From assembly GCF_003627815.1 (NCBI RefSeq), contig NZ_CP032698.1, positions 6,572,001 through 6,636,000 on the forward strand: a DNA stretch of 64,000 nt. The letters are read 5' to 3'. This DNA is from Streptomyces hundungensis. GTDB lineage: Bacteria > Actinomycetota > Actinomycetes > Streptomycetales > Streptomycetaceae. Shown here piece by piece: positions 16,130-25,075 of the stretch. Positions within the stretch are counted from its first letter, which is position 1, and each line of letters opens with the position of its first letter. Below the pieces are notes generated by a model. It saw nothing but the letters and a program-made list of their open reading frames with translations, was not told the origin of the DNA and did no database searches. Position numbers and translations under genes: made by a program.

Positions 16130-17352
16130 CCGAGCGCTACACCGTCATCTCGGCGGACTGCCACGCCGGCGCCGACCTCCTGGACTACCGGCCCTATCTG
16201 GAGTCGAAGTACCACGAGGCCTTCGACGCGTGGGCGGCCACCTACGTCAACCCCTACGAGGACCTGTTGGCCGACGCGGCCGACCGCAACTGGAACTCCG
16301 AGCGCCGGGTGGCCGACCTGGAGGCGGACGGCATCGTGGCGGAAGTGGTCTTCCCCAACACCATCCCGCCGTTCTTCCCGAGCGCCTCCCTCATGGCGCC
16401 CGCCCCCACCCGCGAGGAGTTCGAGCAGCGCTGGGCGGGACTGCGCGCCCACAACCGCTGGCTGGCCGACTTCTGCGCCCGGGCGCCGGGCCGCCGGGCG
16501 GGCGTCGCGCAGATCCTGCTGAACGACGTGGAGGAGGCCGTACGCGAGATCCGCCGGACCCGGGAAGCGGGCCTGAGCGGCGGGATCCTGCTGCCGGGCG
16601 CCCCGCCGGGCTCGGGGGTGCCCGAGCTCTACTCCGAGGTGTACGACCCGATCTGGGGGGCCTGTGCGGAGCTGGGCATCCCGGTCAACCACCACGGGGG
16701 CTCCGCCTCCCCGCCGCTGGGGGAGGAGCCGGCGGCCCGGGCGGTGTTCATGGTGGAGACGACCTGGTTCTCGCACCGGGCGCTGTGGCACCTGATCTTC
16801 GGCGGGGTCTTCAAACGCCACCCCTCCCTCAACCTCGTGCTCACCGAGCAGGGTTCGGGCTGGATCCCCGGCGTGCTCGACATGCTGGACTACTACCACG
16901 GGCGTCTGGTGGCGGCCGCGACGAAGGCCTCCACCGCGGAGTCCAAGTTCGGCAGCGGCCTCGCCGAGTCCATGGGCAAGGGGCCCTCCCAGGTGTGGCG
17001 GGAGAACTGCTTCGTGGGCGCCAGCTTCATGCGCCCGCACGAGGTGCCGCTGCGGGACCGGATCGGCCTCGACAAGATCATGTGGGGCAGCGACTACCCC
17101 CACGACGAAGGGACCACTCCCTTCTCCCGGGAGGGCCTGCGCATCGCCTACGCGGGCCTGCCGAGCGAGGAGGTCGCGGCGATGGTCGGCGGCAACGCGG
17201 CCCGCGTCTACGGCTTCGACCTGCCCTTCCTCGACCGGATCGCGGCCCGGATCGGCCCCACGGTGGCGGAGATAGCCGAGCCCCTGAAGGAGATACCGCC
17301 CGAGGCGACGAGCCCCGCGTTCGCCCTTGGCGGGTCGGTGCGCGTGTGGTGA
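16126..17352 (+). CDS. Amidohydrolase family (COG2159-type TIM barrel) protein 2
   Basis: This 408-aa paralogue of the preceding protein has ISADCHAGAD at the N-terminus, VNHHGGSASP near 188 and IMWGSDYPHDEGTTP near 315-329. The shared order of motifs and the same IAARIGPT-type C-terminal segment show a tandem duplication. The two may form a heteromer or act on successive intermediates. The coupled ATGA start suggests balanced synthesis, which favours a complex. Confidence 0.86.
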   Translation: MTERYTVISADCHAGADLLDYRPYLESKYHEAFDAWAATYVNPYEDLLADAADRNWNSERRVADLEADGIVAEVVFPNTIPPFFPSASLMAPAPTREEFEQRWAGLRAHNRWLADFCARAPGRRAGVAQILLNDVEEAVREIRRTREAGLSGGILLPGAPPGSGVPELYSEVYDPIWGACAELGIPVNHHGGSASPPLGEEPAARAVFMVETTWFSHRALWHLIFGGVFKRHPSLNLVLTEQGSGWIPGVLDMLDYYHGRLVAAATKASTAESKFGSGLAESMGKGPSQVWRENCFVGASFMRPHEVPLRDRIGLDKIMWGSDYPHDEGTTPFSREGLRIAYAGLPSEEVAAMVGGNAARVYGFDLPFLDRIAARIGPTVAEIAEPLKEIPPEATSPAFALGGSVRVW

Positions 17353-17376
17353 GCACGGGGTGAGACCCTGCCCCGC

Positions 17377-18090
17377 ATGAGCTCATCCGACCAGCACGAC
17401 GAGGCGCACAACGGGGCGCTGGGCTCGCGGCTCAACTGGTTGCGGGCCGCGGTCCTCGGCGCCAACGACGGCATCGTCTCCACGGCCGGCCTGGTCGTCG
17501 GCGTGGCCGGAGCGACCGACGACCGCTCCGCGCTCCTGACTGCGGGCCTGGCCGGACTGCTCGCCGGCTCCATGTCCATGGCGGCCGGCGAGTACGTCTC
17601 CGTCTCCACCCAGCGCGACTCAGAGAAGGCCGCCCTCGCCCTGGAGCGCCGGGAGCTGAAGGAGTCGCCGGAGGCCGAACTCGCCGAACTCACCGGCCTG
17701 TTGGCCGGGCGCGGACTCAGCGCGGAGGTGGCCCGTGAGGCGGCCGTCCAGCTCACCGAACGCGACGCGCTGCGCGCCCACGCCAGCGTCGAGCTCGGCA
17801 TCGACCCCGACCAGCTCACCAACCCCTGGCACGCGGCCTGGGCCAGCTTCCTCGCCTTCACGGTGGGCGCGCTGCTCCCCCTCCTCGCGATCGTGCTGCC
17901 GCCCTTGTCGCTCCGGCTGTATGTGACGGTCGGCTCGGTCCTCGCCGCCCTCGCCCTGACCGGCTGGTGGAGCGCCCGCCTCGGCTCGGCCCCGGCCCAC
18001 CGCGCGGTCCTGCGGAACATGGGCGGGGGCGCGGTGGCGATGGGGGTCACCTATGCGGCGGGGGCGCTGCTGGGGGCGGTGGGGGTGTAG
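17377..18090 (+). CDS. VIT1/CCC1 family transporter
   Basis: This 237-aa protein shows the VIT1/CCC1 pattern: an amphipathic start LNWLRAAVLGANDGIVSTAGLVVGVAGA (about 19-46), MSMAAGEYVSVSTQRDSEKAALA in the metal-binding region, and three C-terminal membrane segments. Family members move Fe2+ or Mn2+ out of the cytoplasm. The ribosome site is weak. It is 24 bases after the amidohydrolase gene and may be read from the same transcript, but no functional link is obvious. Confidence 0.88.
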   Translation: MSSSDQHDEAHNGALGSRLNWLRAAVLGANDGIVSTAGLVVGVAGATDDRSALLTAGLAGLLAGSMSMAAGEYVSVSTQRDSEKAALALERRELKESPEAELAELTGLLAGRGLSAEVAREAAVQLTERDALRAHASVELGIDPDQLTNPWHAAWASFLAFTVGALLPLLAIVLPPLSLRLYVTVGSVLAALALTGWWSARLGSAPAHRAVLRNMGGGAVAMGVTYAAGALLGAVGV

Positions 18091-18249
18091 GGGCCGGCGA
18101 TCGTACGCCGACCCCCGAGCGCCGACGGGCGGAACGCACCGAAGGCCGCCGATTGGCGGAACGTGCCAAAGCCTGCTGACAACGCGTCTCGCATACTTGT
18201 CGGTAACAACATCTAGCGGGGGCCGCCACCCCGCCCCTACGGTGCAGGC

Positions 18250-19173
18250 ATGTCGCCGAACCTGCCCGATGTCGTGCTGTGGTCGATACCCGCCTTCGTG
18301 CTGCTCACCGTCGTCGAGATGGTGAGCTACCGCCTCCATCCGGACGAGGACGCCGCCGGGTACGAGACGAAGGACGCCGCCACCAGCGTCGGCATGGGCC
18401 TCGGCAGCCTGGTCTTCGACGCGCTGTGGAAGATTCCCATCGTCGCGATCTACACGGCCGTCTACGCGCTGACGCCACTCGCCATCCCGGTCCTGTGGTG
18501 GACCGTGCCCCTGATGCTGCTCGGGCAGGACTTCTTCTACTACTGGTCCCACCGCGGCCACCATGTGATCCGGATCCTGTGGGCCTGCCACGTGGTGCAC
18601 CACTCCAGCCGCAAGTTCAACCTCACCACCGCCCTGCGCCAGCCCTGGACGACCTGGACGGTGTGGCCCTTCTACGTGCCGCTCATCGCGCTCGGCGTGC
18701 ACCCCGCGGTCCTGGCGTTCTGCTCGTCGGCCAACCTCGTCTACCAGTTCTGGGTGCACACCGAGCGGGTCGGCAAGCTGCCCCGGCCGTTCGAGTTCGT
18801 CCTCAACACGCCCTCCCACCACCGGGTGCACCACGCCTCCCAAGGCGGCTATCTGGACCGGAACTTCGGCGGCATCCTGATCGTCTGGGACCGGATGTTC
18901 GGCTCGTTCACGCCCGAGACCGAGCGGCCCGTGTTCGGGCTCACCAAGAACATCTCCACCTTCAACCCGCTGCGCGTCGCCACCCACGAGTACGCCGCCA
19001 TCGCCCGCGACGTCCGCGCCGCGCACACCTGGCGCGAGCGTGCCGGACGGGTCTTCCGCGGCCCGGGCTGGCAGCCGAAGGCAGCGTTGGCGCCCACCCC
19101 GGCCGAGCCCGTCCCCGCAGCCGCGGGCGAGTCGGCCACCGGGCCCGCCGCCGTCGCGGAGCGCGCCGTATGA
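18250..19173 (+). CDS. Sterol desaturase / fatty acid hydroxylase family protein
   Basis: This 307-aa integral membrane protein carries the histidine clusters of the family: HRGHH near 98-102, HVVHHSS near 113-119, and HHRVHH near 195-200. These bind a di-iron centre that hydroxylates or desaturates lipid substrates. Membrane segments lie at about 8-25, 45-70, 75-95 and 135-160. The stop overlaps the next start (ATGA at 19170-19173). The substrate in a sterol-free bacterium is unknown; a lipid or carotenoid is possible. Confidence 0.88.
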   Translation: MSPNLPDVVLWSIPAFVLLTVVEMVSYRLHPDEDAAGYETKDAATSVGMGLGSLVFDALWKIPIVAIYTAVYALTPLAIPVLWWTVPLMLLGQDFFYYWSHRGHHVIRILWACHVVHHSSRKFNLTTALRQPWTTWTVWPFYVPLIALGVHPAVLAFCSSANLVYQFWVHTERVGKLPRPFEFVLNTPSHHRVHHASQGGYLDRNFGGILIVWDRMFGSFTPETERPVFGLTKNISTFNPLRVATHEYAAIARDVRAAHTWRERAGRVFRGPGWQPKAALAPTPAEPVPAAAGESATGPAAVAERAV

Positions 19174-19853
19174 CACGACCGGGCGCCCTCGCGCGCGGGA
19201 CGCACCCGGGCGCCGACGCGCCGGCCCCGCCGCACCCCGGCGCGGCCACCCCGCTCCTCGCGGCCTTCGCGCTCGTCTGCCTCCTCGACCTCGGCTCGCT
19301 GCTCGCGCACTGGCACCCCGGCCACCTTCTCGCCAAGCCGCTCCTGATGCCGCTGCTCGCCGGACACGTGTACGCGCGCGGCGGACCCCGGCTGCTCGTC
19401 GCGGCGCTGCTGTGCGGCTGGGGCGGCGATGTGTTCCTGCTCTCGGACGCCGACCCCGCCTTCCTGCTCGGCATGGGCTGCTTCGCCGCCGGACACGTCT
19501 GCTACCTCGTGCTGTTCGGACGGGGCAGAACGCATCTTGGGCTCGGCGCCGCCTACGGGGTCGCGCTGATCGCCACCGTCGCGGCGCTCTGGGGCGACCT
19601 GCCGGGCGGGCTGCGGATCCCGGTCGCCGGCTACAGCCTGCTGCTCACCGGGATGGCCTACCGCTCCTCCCGGCTCGGCCCGCTCGTCGGCCTCGGCGGC
19701 GCCCTGTTCCTGCTCTCCGACACCCTCATCGCCACCGGCGTCGCCGACTGGCCGCAGCCCCCGCGCCCCGACTTCTGGATCATGCTGACCTATCTCGGCG
19801 CGCAGGCCCTTCTCGCACAGGCGTACCGTGAGAGGCCCCGAACCACCCCCTGA
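19170..19853 (+). CDS. YhhN family membrane protein (lysoplasmalogenase-like)
   Basis: This 227-aa protein has about eight hydrophobic segments and the YhhN motifs KPLLMPLL near 55, GWGGDVFLL near 78, and a second GGALFLLSDTLIA near 175 with conserved acidic residues. Eukaryotic relatives (TMEM86) hydrolyse the vinyl ether of lysoplasmalogens. Coupling to the hydroxylase gene suggests both act on membrane lipids. The ATG at 19170 was taken because it overlaps the preceding stop. Confidence 0.82.
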   Translation: MTRPGALARGTHPGADAPAPPHPGAATPLLAAFALVCLLDLGSLLAHWHPGHLLAKPLLMPLLAGHVYARGGPRLLVAALLCGWGGDVFLLSDADPAFLLGMGCFAAGHVCYLVLFGRGRTHLGLGAAYGVALIATVAALWGDLPGGLRIPVAGYSLLLTGMAYRSSRLGPLVGLGGALFLLSDTLIATGVADWPQPPRPDFWIMLTYLGAQALLAQAYRERPRTTP

Positions 19854-19871
19854 CCGGCAAGGACCCGCACC

Positions 19872-20915
19872 ATGCGCGCCACCGTCATCCATGCCCCCCA
19901 CGACATCCGGGTGGAGGAGGTGCCGGACCCGAGGATCCAGACGTCCACCGACGCGGTCGTCCGCGTCCTGCGGGCCTGCATCTGCGGCAGCGACCTGTGG
20001 GCGTACCGCGGCGAGTCACCGCGTCAGCCGGGGCAGCGCATCGGCCACGAGTTCCTCGGCATCGTCGAGGAGACCGGGCCCGAGGTGCGCGGGCTCGCCA
20101 AGGGCGACCTCGTCGTCGCGCCGTTCGTCTGGTCCGACGGCACCTGCGACTTCTGCGCCGAGGGTCTCACGACGTCCTGCCCGCAGGGCGGGTTCTGGGG
20201 CTCGGTCGGCTCCGACGGCGGCCAGGGCGAGGCGGTCCGCGTCCCGTTCGCCGACGGCACCCTCGTCAAGCTGCCCGCCGACGCCGCATCAGACGACCAC
20301 CTGCTGACCGCGCTGCTCGCCCTGTCCGACGTCATGGGCACCGGGCACCACGCGGCCATCGGGGCCGGTGTCACCCCCGGCTCGACCGTCGCCGTCGTCG
20401 GTGACGGCGCCGTCGGCCTGTGCGGGGTGCTCGCCGCCAAGCGCCTCGGCGCCGAGCGGATCATCGCGCTCGGCCGCCACCAGGCCCGTACCGACATCGC
20501 CAAGCTCTTCGGCGCCACCCATGTCGTCGCCGAGCGCGGCGAGGCCGCCGTGGACGCGGTGCGCGAACTCACCCGCGGCCAGGGCGCGCACGCCGTCATC
20601 GAGGCCGTCGGCACCGAGCAGTCCATGCGCACCGCGGTCGACATCACCCGCGACGGCGGCGCCATCGGCTATGTCGGCGTCCCGCACGGCAGCGGCACCG
20701 GCCTCGACCTCGGCGTCATGTTCGACCGCAACATCGCGCTGCGCGGCGGCGTCGCCCCCGTGCGCACCTACATCCCCGAACTGCTCGCCGACATCCTCGA
20801 CGGCACCATCGACCCGTCCCCGGTCTTCGACCTCACCGTCTCCGTCGAGGGCGTGCCGGACGGCTACCGGGCGATGGACGAGCGCACCGCCCTGAAGGTC
20901 CTCGTCAAGCCGTAG
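19872..20915 (+). CDS. Zinc-dependent medium-chain alcohol dehydrogenase
   Basis: This 347-aa protein has CICGSDLW (about 37-44, catalytic Cys), GHEFLGIVEE (about 58-67) and a Rossmann motif GDGAVGLCGV (about 178-187). The structural-zinc loop GTCDFCAEGLTTSC has only three of the usual four cysteines, a known variant. It oxidises an alcohol or reduces an aldehyde with NAD(P); the substrate is unknown. AAGGA precedes the ATG. A strong hairpin follows the stop. Confidence 0.88.
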   Translation: MRATVIHAPHDIRVEEVPDPRIQTSTDAVVRVLRACICGSDLWAYRGESPRQPGQRIGHEFLGIVEETGPEVRGLAKGDLVVAPFVWSDGTCDFCAEGLTTSCPQGGFWGSVGSDGGQGEAVRVPFADGTLVKLPADAASDDHLLTALLALSDVMGTGHHAAIGAGVTPGSTVAVVGDGAVGLCGVLAAKRLGAERIIALGRHQARTDIAKLFGATHVVAERGEAAVDAVRELTRGQGAHAVIEAVGTEQSMRTAVDITRDGGAIGYVGVPHGSGTGLDLGVMFDRNIALRGGVAPVRTYIPELLADILDGTIDPSPVFDLTVSVEGVPDGYRAMDERTALKVLVKP

Positions 20916-20924
20916 CACGCCGAA

Positions 20925-20953
20925 GGGGGCCGCCCGCGGCGCGGACGGCCCCC
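20925..20953. terminator. Bidirectional hairpin between convergent genes
   Basis: GGGGGCCG (20925-20932) pairs with CGGCCCCC (20946-20953). It lies between the convergent alcohol dehydrogenase and subtilase genes. Confidence 0.65.
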
Positions 20954-20965
20954 TCAACTCGCCTG

Positions 20966-22507
20966 CTAGCGAACGGCGTTGAGGGCGTTGGTGATGCCCG
21001 CCCCGTAGAAGCCGTTGTAGAACGTGCCGCCCTGGCAGACCGCGTCCACCTTGCCGTCACCGTCGATGTCGTACGGAGTGGTGCACGGCGTACGGTCCGC
21101 CCCGAGCGCGAGCAGCGCCTTGATCTCCCACGCCGAGGCGTACGGGTGCTGCGACTTCAACAGGGCCGCGACGCCCACCACATGCGGCGTCGCCATGGAC
21201 GTGCCCGCCATGTACGCCCAGCTCCCGCCGGGCACCGGGCCCAGGATCAGTCCGCTGGTGGCCGGGGCCTGGGGCGGCTGGTACGCGGTCGAGTCGCCGC
21301 CCGGCGCCGCGATGTCGATCACGCCGAGGCCGTAGTTCGAGAAGGACGACTTCAGCCCCTTGGCGCCGGTCGAGGCGACCGTCACCACACCGGGAAGCTG
21401 GGTCGGGATGTCCAGGCACTCGTGCGGGTCGACGACCCGGCGGCCCGGCGTCGAGTCGTTCGGGCTGGCGGGGTCGGTGATCGCATCGGACGCGAAGTCG
21501 TAGTTCTCGTTGCCGGCGGCCGCCACGTTCACCGTGCCCTTGGACTCGGCGTACTTGGAGGCCCGCGTGATCGCCTCGACCAGCGCCTTCTGGTCGGGGT
21601 CGTTCTTGCAGTTGAAGTACCAGGGGTCGGTGTAATAGCTGTTGTTGGTGACGTCGATGTGGTGCTCGGCCGCCCACATGAACCCGCAGACCACGGCCTC
21701 GGTGTAGAAGAAGCTGCCGCCTTGCGTCGACACCTTGATGGCCGCGACCTTCACCCCGGGCGCCACCCCGGTGATGCCGACGCCGTTCTTGGCGCCCGCG
21801 ATCTCGCCCGCCACATGGGTGCCGTGCGGGGAGCCGCCGGTGGTGAACGGACGCCAGGCGCCGTCCGTGGTGTCGGGCTTGCCGGTGATGCAGCTGACCG
21901 ACTTGGCGCGGTCGAAGTTCGGGGCGATGTCGGGGTGGGTGTCGTCGACGCCCGTGTCGATCACGCCGACGGTGACCCGGGAGCTGCCCAGGGTCTTCTC
22001 GTGCGCCTTGTCCGCCTTGATCGCCTTCAGGTCCCACTGCAACGGCTCCAGCGGATCCTCGCCGGGCGCCGCCTTGGCGGACAGCGTCCTGAGCTCCTCG
22101 GCGGTGATGTTCCTCGGCGTGCCCACATCGGTGGTGGACTGCGCGGGCAGCGGCGCGGTCCGGGTCGCGCCCGCCGAGTCGACGCCCTTGACCGTACGGA
22201 TGGTCTTGGCGAAGTCCGCGTTGGCGGAGTGCACGACGAGCACGCCTATGCGGTCGTACGCCTGGAGCACCGAGCCGCCCGCCTGCTCGACAGCTCTGCG
22301 TACCCGGGCCGAATTGCCTTGCCCGGGGCGGACGTTGACGATGTAGCTGAGCTCCGGGCCGGTGCTGGAAGCGGTCCGCGCGGTGGCCGGCCCGGCTCCG
22401 GTGGAAGCGGCCGACGCGGTGCCGGGCAGCAGCGCGAGCGCGGCGGCGGTGGCCAGACCCGCCGAGACGGCGACGGCGCGGCGCGTACGGGAGATGTGCA
22501 ACGTCAT
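20966..22507 (-). CDS. Secreted S8 family (subtilisin-like) serine peptidase
   Basis: This 513-aa protein has a signal peptide (basic start, hydrophobic AVSAGLATAAALALLPGTASA, cleavage near 33-35), an inhibitor-I9-like propeptide (about 50-110) and an S8 domain. The catalytic residues are D184 (VIDTGVDD), H228 (HGTHVAGE) and S437 (GTSMATPH), with oxyanion N333. The C-terminal DIDGDGKVD resembles a calcium-binding loop. It should be secreted and self-processed. GGAG lies before the chosen ATG; a longer upstream frame lacks a signal peptide at its start. Confidence 0.93.
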   Translation of the reverse strand: MTLHISRTRRAVAVSAGLATAAALALLPGTASAASTGAGPATARTASSTGPELSYIVNVRPGQGNSARVRRAVEQAGGSVLQAYDRIGVLVVHSANADFAKTIRTVKGVDSAGATRTAPLPAQSTTDVGTPRNITAEELRTLSAKAAPGEDPLEPLQWDLKAIKADKAHEKTLGSSRVTVGVIDTGVDDTHPDIAPNFDRAKSVSCITGKPDTTDGAWRPFTTGGSPHGTHVAGEIAGAKNGVGITGVAPGVKVAAIKVSTQGGSFFYTEAVVCGFMWAAEHHIDVTNNSYYTDPWYFNCKNDPDQKALVEAITRASKYAESKGTVNVAAAGNENYDFASDAITDPASPNDSTPGRRVVDPHECLDIPTQLPGVVTVASTGAKGLKSSFSNYGLGVIDIAAPGGDSTAYQPPQAPATSGLILGPVPGGSWAYMAGTSMATPHVVGVAALLKSQHPYASAWEIKALLALGADRTPCTTPYDIDGDGKVDAVCQGGTFYNGFYGAGITNALNAVR

Positions 22508-22881
22508 GGGGTCTCCATGGGGTTGGCGGAGCTCTCGGTACGTACGGACGTGAGGGACGGCGACCGGGGCCGGCGGGGCGCCCCGGGCGCATCGAGGAGT
22601 GAAGCTATCGCTGATCATCACGGCGGTTCAACGGCTTGCGCCGAGTTCGCGAAGAAAGTCGCGTAGTCGCCCCGGGGGAGCGCGGAGGGCGCCGGGCACC
22701 CGCCGGGCGCGCCCCGATGGACCAACGCGCCGGTGGAAGGCGCCGCGACAAAAAACGGCCGGACTGAACCGAGACGGCCCGCGCTCCGTGCCGTTGTCAG
22801 GGGGACCGCGTCCCATCCCCGTCGAGGACCCCCATGTCCGAACTTTCCGTACCCGCCGTACCCGCATCGCGAGGAGATTCC
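22508..22881. other. Divergent intergenic region, subtilase and DUF485 promoters
   Basis: There is no gene in this 374-base stretch apart from a possible 16-codon upstream extension of the DUF485 gene (ATG at 22834). Two promoters are expected. AAAAAACGG near 22751 is the only AT-rich patch. I could not assign -35/-10 pairs with confidence. Confidence 0.35.
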
Positions 22882-23247
22882 GTGGCCACCGACGCGCCGC
22901 CGCCCGAAGCCGGGGCGGAACACCGCCCGGCCCAGCCCAGTACCGAGGCATTCGTCGCGGAGCAGCAGAGCGCGGAATTCGGTGAACTCCGCCGCGCGCA
23001 CCGCTCGTTCGCCTTCCCGCTGACCATCGCCTTCATCACCTGGTACCTGCTGTACGTGCTGCTGTCCAACTACGCGGGCGGCTTCATGGGGACCAAGGTC
23101 GTCGGCCACATCAACGTGGCCTTCGTGTTCGGCCTCGCCCAGTTCCTGACCACCTTCCTCATCGCCTGGTTCTACTCGCGCCACGCCACGGCCAAGCTCG
23201 ACCCCAAGGCCGCGGCCATCAAGTCCCGTATGGAGGCCGACGCATGA
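22882..23247 (+). CDS. DUF485 domain membrane protein (YjcH-like)
   Basis: This 121-aa protein has two membrane segments (about 45-65 and 80-102) and the DUF485 signature LRRAHRSFAFPLTIAFITWY. DUF485 proteins are encoded with SSS-family acetate permeases, as in the yjcH-actP pair, and probably assist the transporter. The GTG at 22882 has GAGGAG upstream and gives a typical MATDAPPP start; an in-frame ATG at 22834 also has GAGGA, so the start is uncertain. Its stop overlaps the next start (23244). Confidence 0.85.
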   Translation: MATDAPPPEAGAEHRPAQPSTEAFVAEQQSAEFGELRRAHRSFAFPLTIAFITWYLLYVLLSNYAGGFMGTKVVGHINVAFVFGLAQFLTTFLIAWFYSRHATAKLDPKAAAIKSRMEADA

Positions 23248-24875
23248 GCCCCGCCCTGATCCCGCTCGCCGCGGCCTCCTCGACCACCGAGCACCGGCCC
23301 CTGATCATCACCCTGTTCGCGGTGTTCGTCGCCGCGACCCTCGCCATCACCGTCTGGGCGGGCCGGCAGACCAAGAACGCCTCCGACTTCTACGCGGGCG
23401 GCCGCCAGTTCACCGCCTTCCAGAACGGCCTCGCGGTCTCCGGCGACTACATGTCCGCCGCGTCCTTCCTCGGCATCGCCGGAGCCATCGCCCTGTTCGG
23501 CTACGACGGCTTCCTGTACTCCATCGGCTTCCTGGTCGCCTGGCTGGTGGCGCTCCTCCTGGTCGCCGAGCCGCTGCGCAACTCCGGCCGCTACACGATG
23601 GGCGACGTGCTCGCCTACCGGATGCGTCAGCGCCCGGTCCGCACCGCGGCCGGCGTCTCCACGATCGTCGTCTCGATCTTCTACCTGCTCGCGCAGATGG
23701 CGGGCGCGGGCGTGCTCGTCTCGCTGCTTCTGGGCATCACCACCGACGCGGGCAAGATCCTCATCGTCGCCCTCGTCGGCGTCCTGATGATCGTCTACGT
23801 CACCATCGGCGGCATGAAGGGCACCACCTGGGTGCAGATGGTCAAGGCGGTGCTGCTCATCGCGGGCGCCCTCCTGATGACCTTCATGGTGCTGCTCAAG
23901 TTCCACTTCAACATCTCCGACCTGCTCGGCTCGGCGGCCGCCAAGAGCGGCAAGGGCGCCGCGTTCCTGGAGCCCGGCCTCAAGTACGGCGTCAGCGGCA
24001 CGTCCAAGCTGGACTTCCTCTCGCTGGGCATCGCCCTCGTCCTCGGCACCGCGGGTCTGCCGCACATCCTGATCCGCTTCTACACCGTCCCGACCGCGAA
24101 GGCCGCCCGGAAGTCCGTGAACTGGGCCATCGGCATCATCGGTGCCTTCTATCTGATGACGATCGCGCTCGGCTTCGGCGCGGCCGCCCTGGTGGGACCC
24201 GCCGCCATCAAGGCGCAGAACCCGGCCGGCAACACGGCCGCCCCGCAACTCGCCGAGTACCTGGGCGGCGGTGTCGGCACCACCGGCGGCGCCACCCTGC
24301 TCGCGGTGATCTCGGCCGTCGCCTTCGCGACCATCCTCGCCGTGGTCGCCGGTCTCACCCTCGCCTCGTCGTCCTCCTTCGCGCACGACATCTACGCCAA
24401 TGTGATCCGCAAGGGGAAGGCGACCGAGAAGGAGGAGATGCGGGCCGCGCGCTGGGCCACCGTCCTGATCGGCGCGGTGGCGATCCTGCTCGGCGCCTTC
24501 GCCCGCGACATGAACGTGGCCGGCCTGGTCGCGCTCGCCTTCGCGGTGGCCGCCTCCGCCAACCTGCCGACCATCCTCTACAGCCTGTTCTGGAAGCGCT
24601 TCACCACCCAGGGCGCGTTGTGGTCGATCTACGGCGGCCTGTTCAGCTCGGTGTTCCTGGTGCTGTTCTCGACCGTCGTCTCCGGCAACCCGAAGACCTC
24701 GATGTTCAAGGGCGTCGACTTCCACTGGTTCCCGCTGGAGAACCCGGGCATCGTCTCGATCCCGCTGGGCTTCCTGCTCGGCTGGATCGGATCGCTGTTG
24801 TCCAAGGAGGAGTCCGACCGCGGCAAGTACGCCGAGCTCGAGGTGAAGTCCCTGACCGGCGTCGGCGCCCACTGA
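23244..24875 (+). CDS. Sodium/solute symporter, acetate/monocarboxylate type
   Basis: This 543-aa protein has about 13 membrane segments and sodium:solute symporter signatures: FYAGGRQFTAFQNGLAVSGD near 49-68 and GLPHILIRFYTV near 272. It is most like ActP/MctC cation-acetate symporters, taking up short-chain monocarboxylates. Coupling to the DUF485 gene supports this. A 16-bp perfect hairpin at 24937-24970 ends the operon. Confidence 0.9.
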   Translation: MSPALIPLAAASSTTEHRPLIITLFAVFVAATLAITVWAGRQTKNASDFYAGGRQFTAFQNGLAVSGDYMSAASFLGIAGAIALFGYDGFLYSIGFLVAWLVALLLVAEPLRNSGRYTMGDVLAYRMRQRPVRTAAGVSTIVVSIFYLLAQMAGAGVLVSLLLGITTDAGKILIVALVGVLMIVYVTIGGMKGTTWVQMVKAVLLIAGALLMTFMVLLKFHFNISDLLGSAAAKSGKGAAFLEPGLKYGVSGTSKLDFLSLGIALVLGTAGLPHILIRFYTVPTAKAARKSVNWAIGIIGAFYLMTIALGFGAAALVGPAAIKAQNPAGNTAAPQLAEYLGGGVGTTGGATLLAVISAVAFATILAVVAGLTLASSSSFAHDIYANVIRKGKATEKEEMRAARWATVLIGAVAILLGAFARDMNVAGLVALAFAVAASANLPTILYSLFWKRFTTQGALWSIYGGLFSSVFLVLFSTVVSGNPKTSMFKGVDFHWFPLENPGIVSIPLGFLLGWIGSLLSKEESDRGKYAELEVKSLTGVGAH

Positions 24876-24936
24876 GCCGGCCGCCGAACCGCCTTCCGCA
24901 CGTACCTCCCCACGTACATCCGCACGGCGGACGACC

Positions 24937-24970
24937 GAGGCCGTGTCGTAGGACCCTACGACACGGCCTC
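24937..24970 (+). terminator. 16-bp perfect stem terminator after the symporter
   Basis: Arms at 24937-24952 (GAGGCCGTGTCGTAGG) and 24955-24970 are exactly complementary, with a 2-base centre. No T-run is present, as often in Streptomyces. Confidence 0.75.
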
Positions 24971-25075
24971 GCCGCACCTCGTGACAATCGGCCTCCCCTG
25001 TTGTCGTACGTCTCGCGTAGGCTCGGGTGTATACACATCCGGCAGATGTTCGAGGACGAGGGGAGGGGGCTCACA

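Noticed and set aside
24971..25075. Molybdenum cofactor riboswitch before moaA
   Set aside because: The gap is only about 100 bases and shows no multi-stem structure; only a 10-bp palindrome was found.
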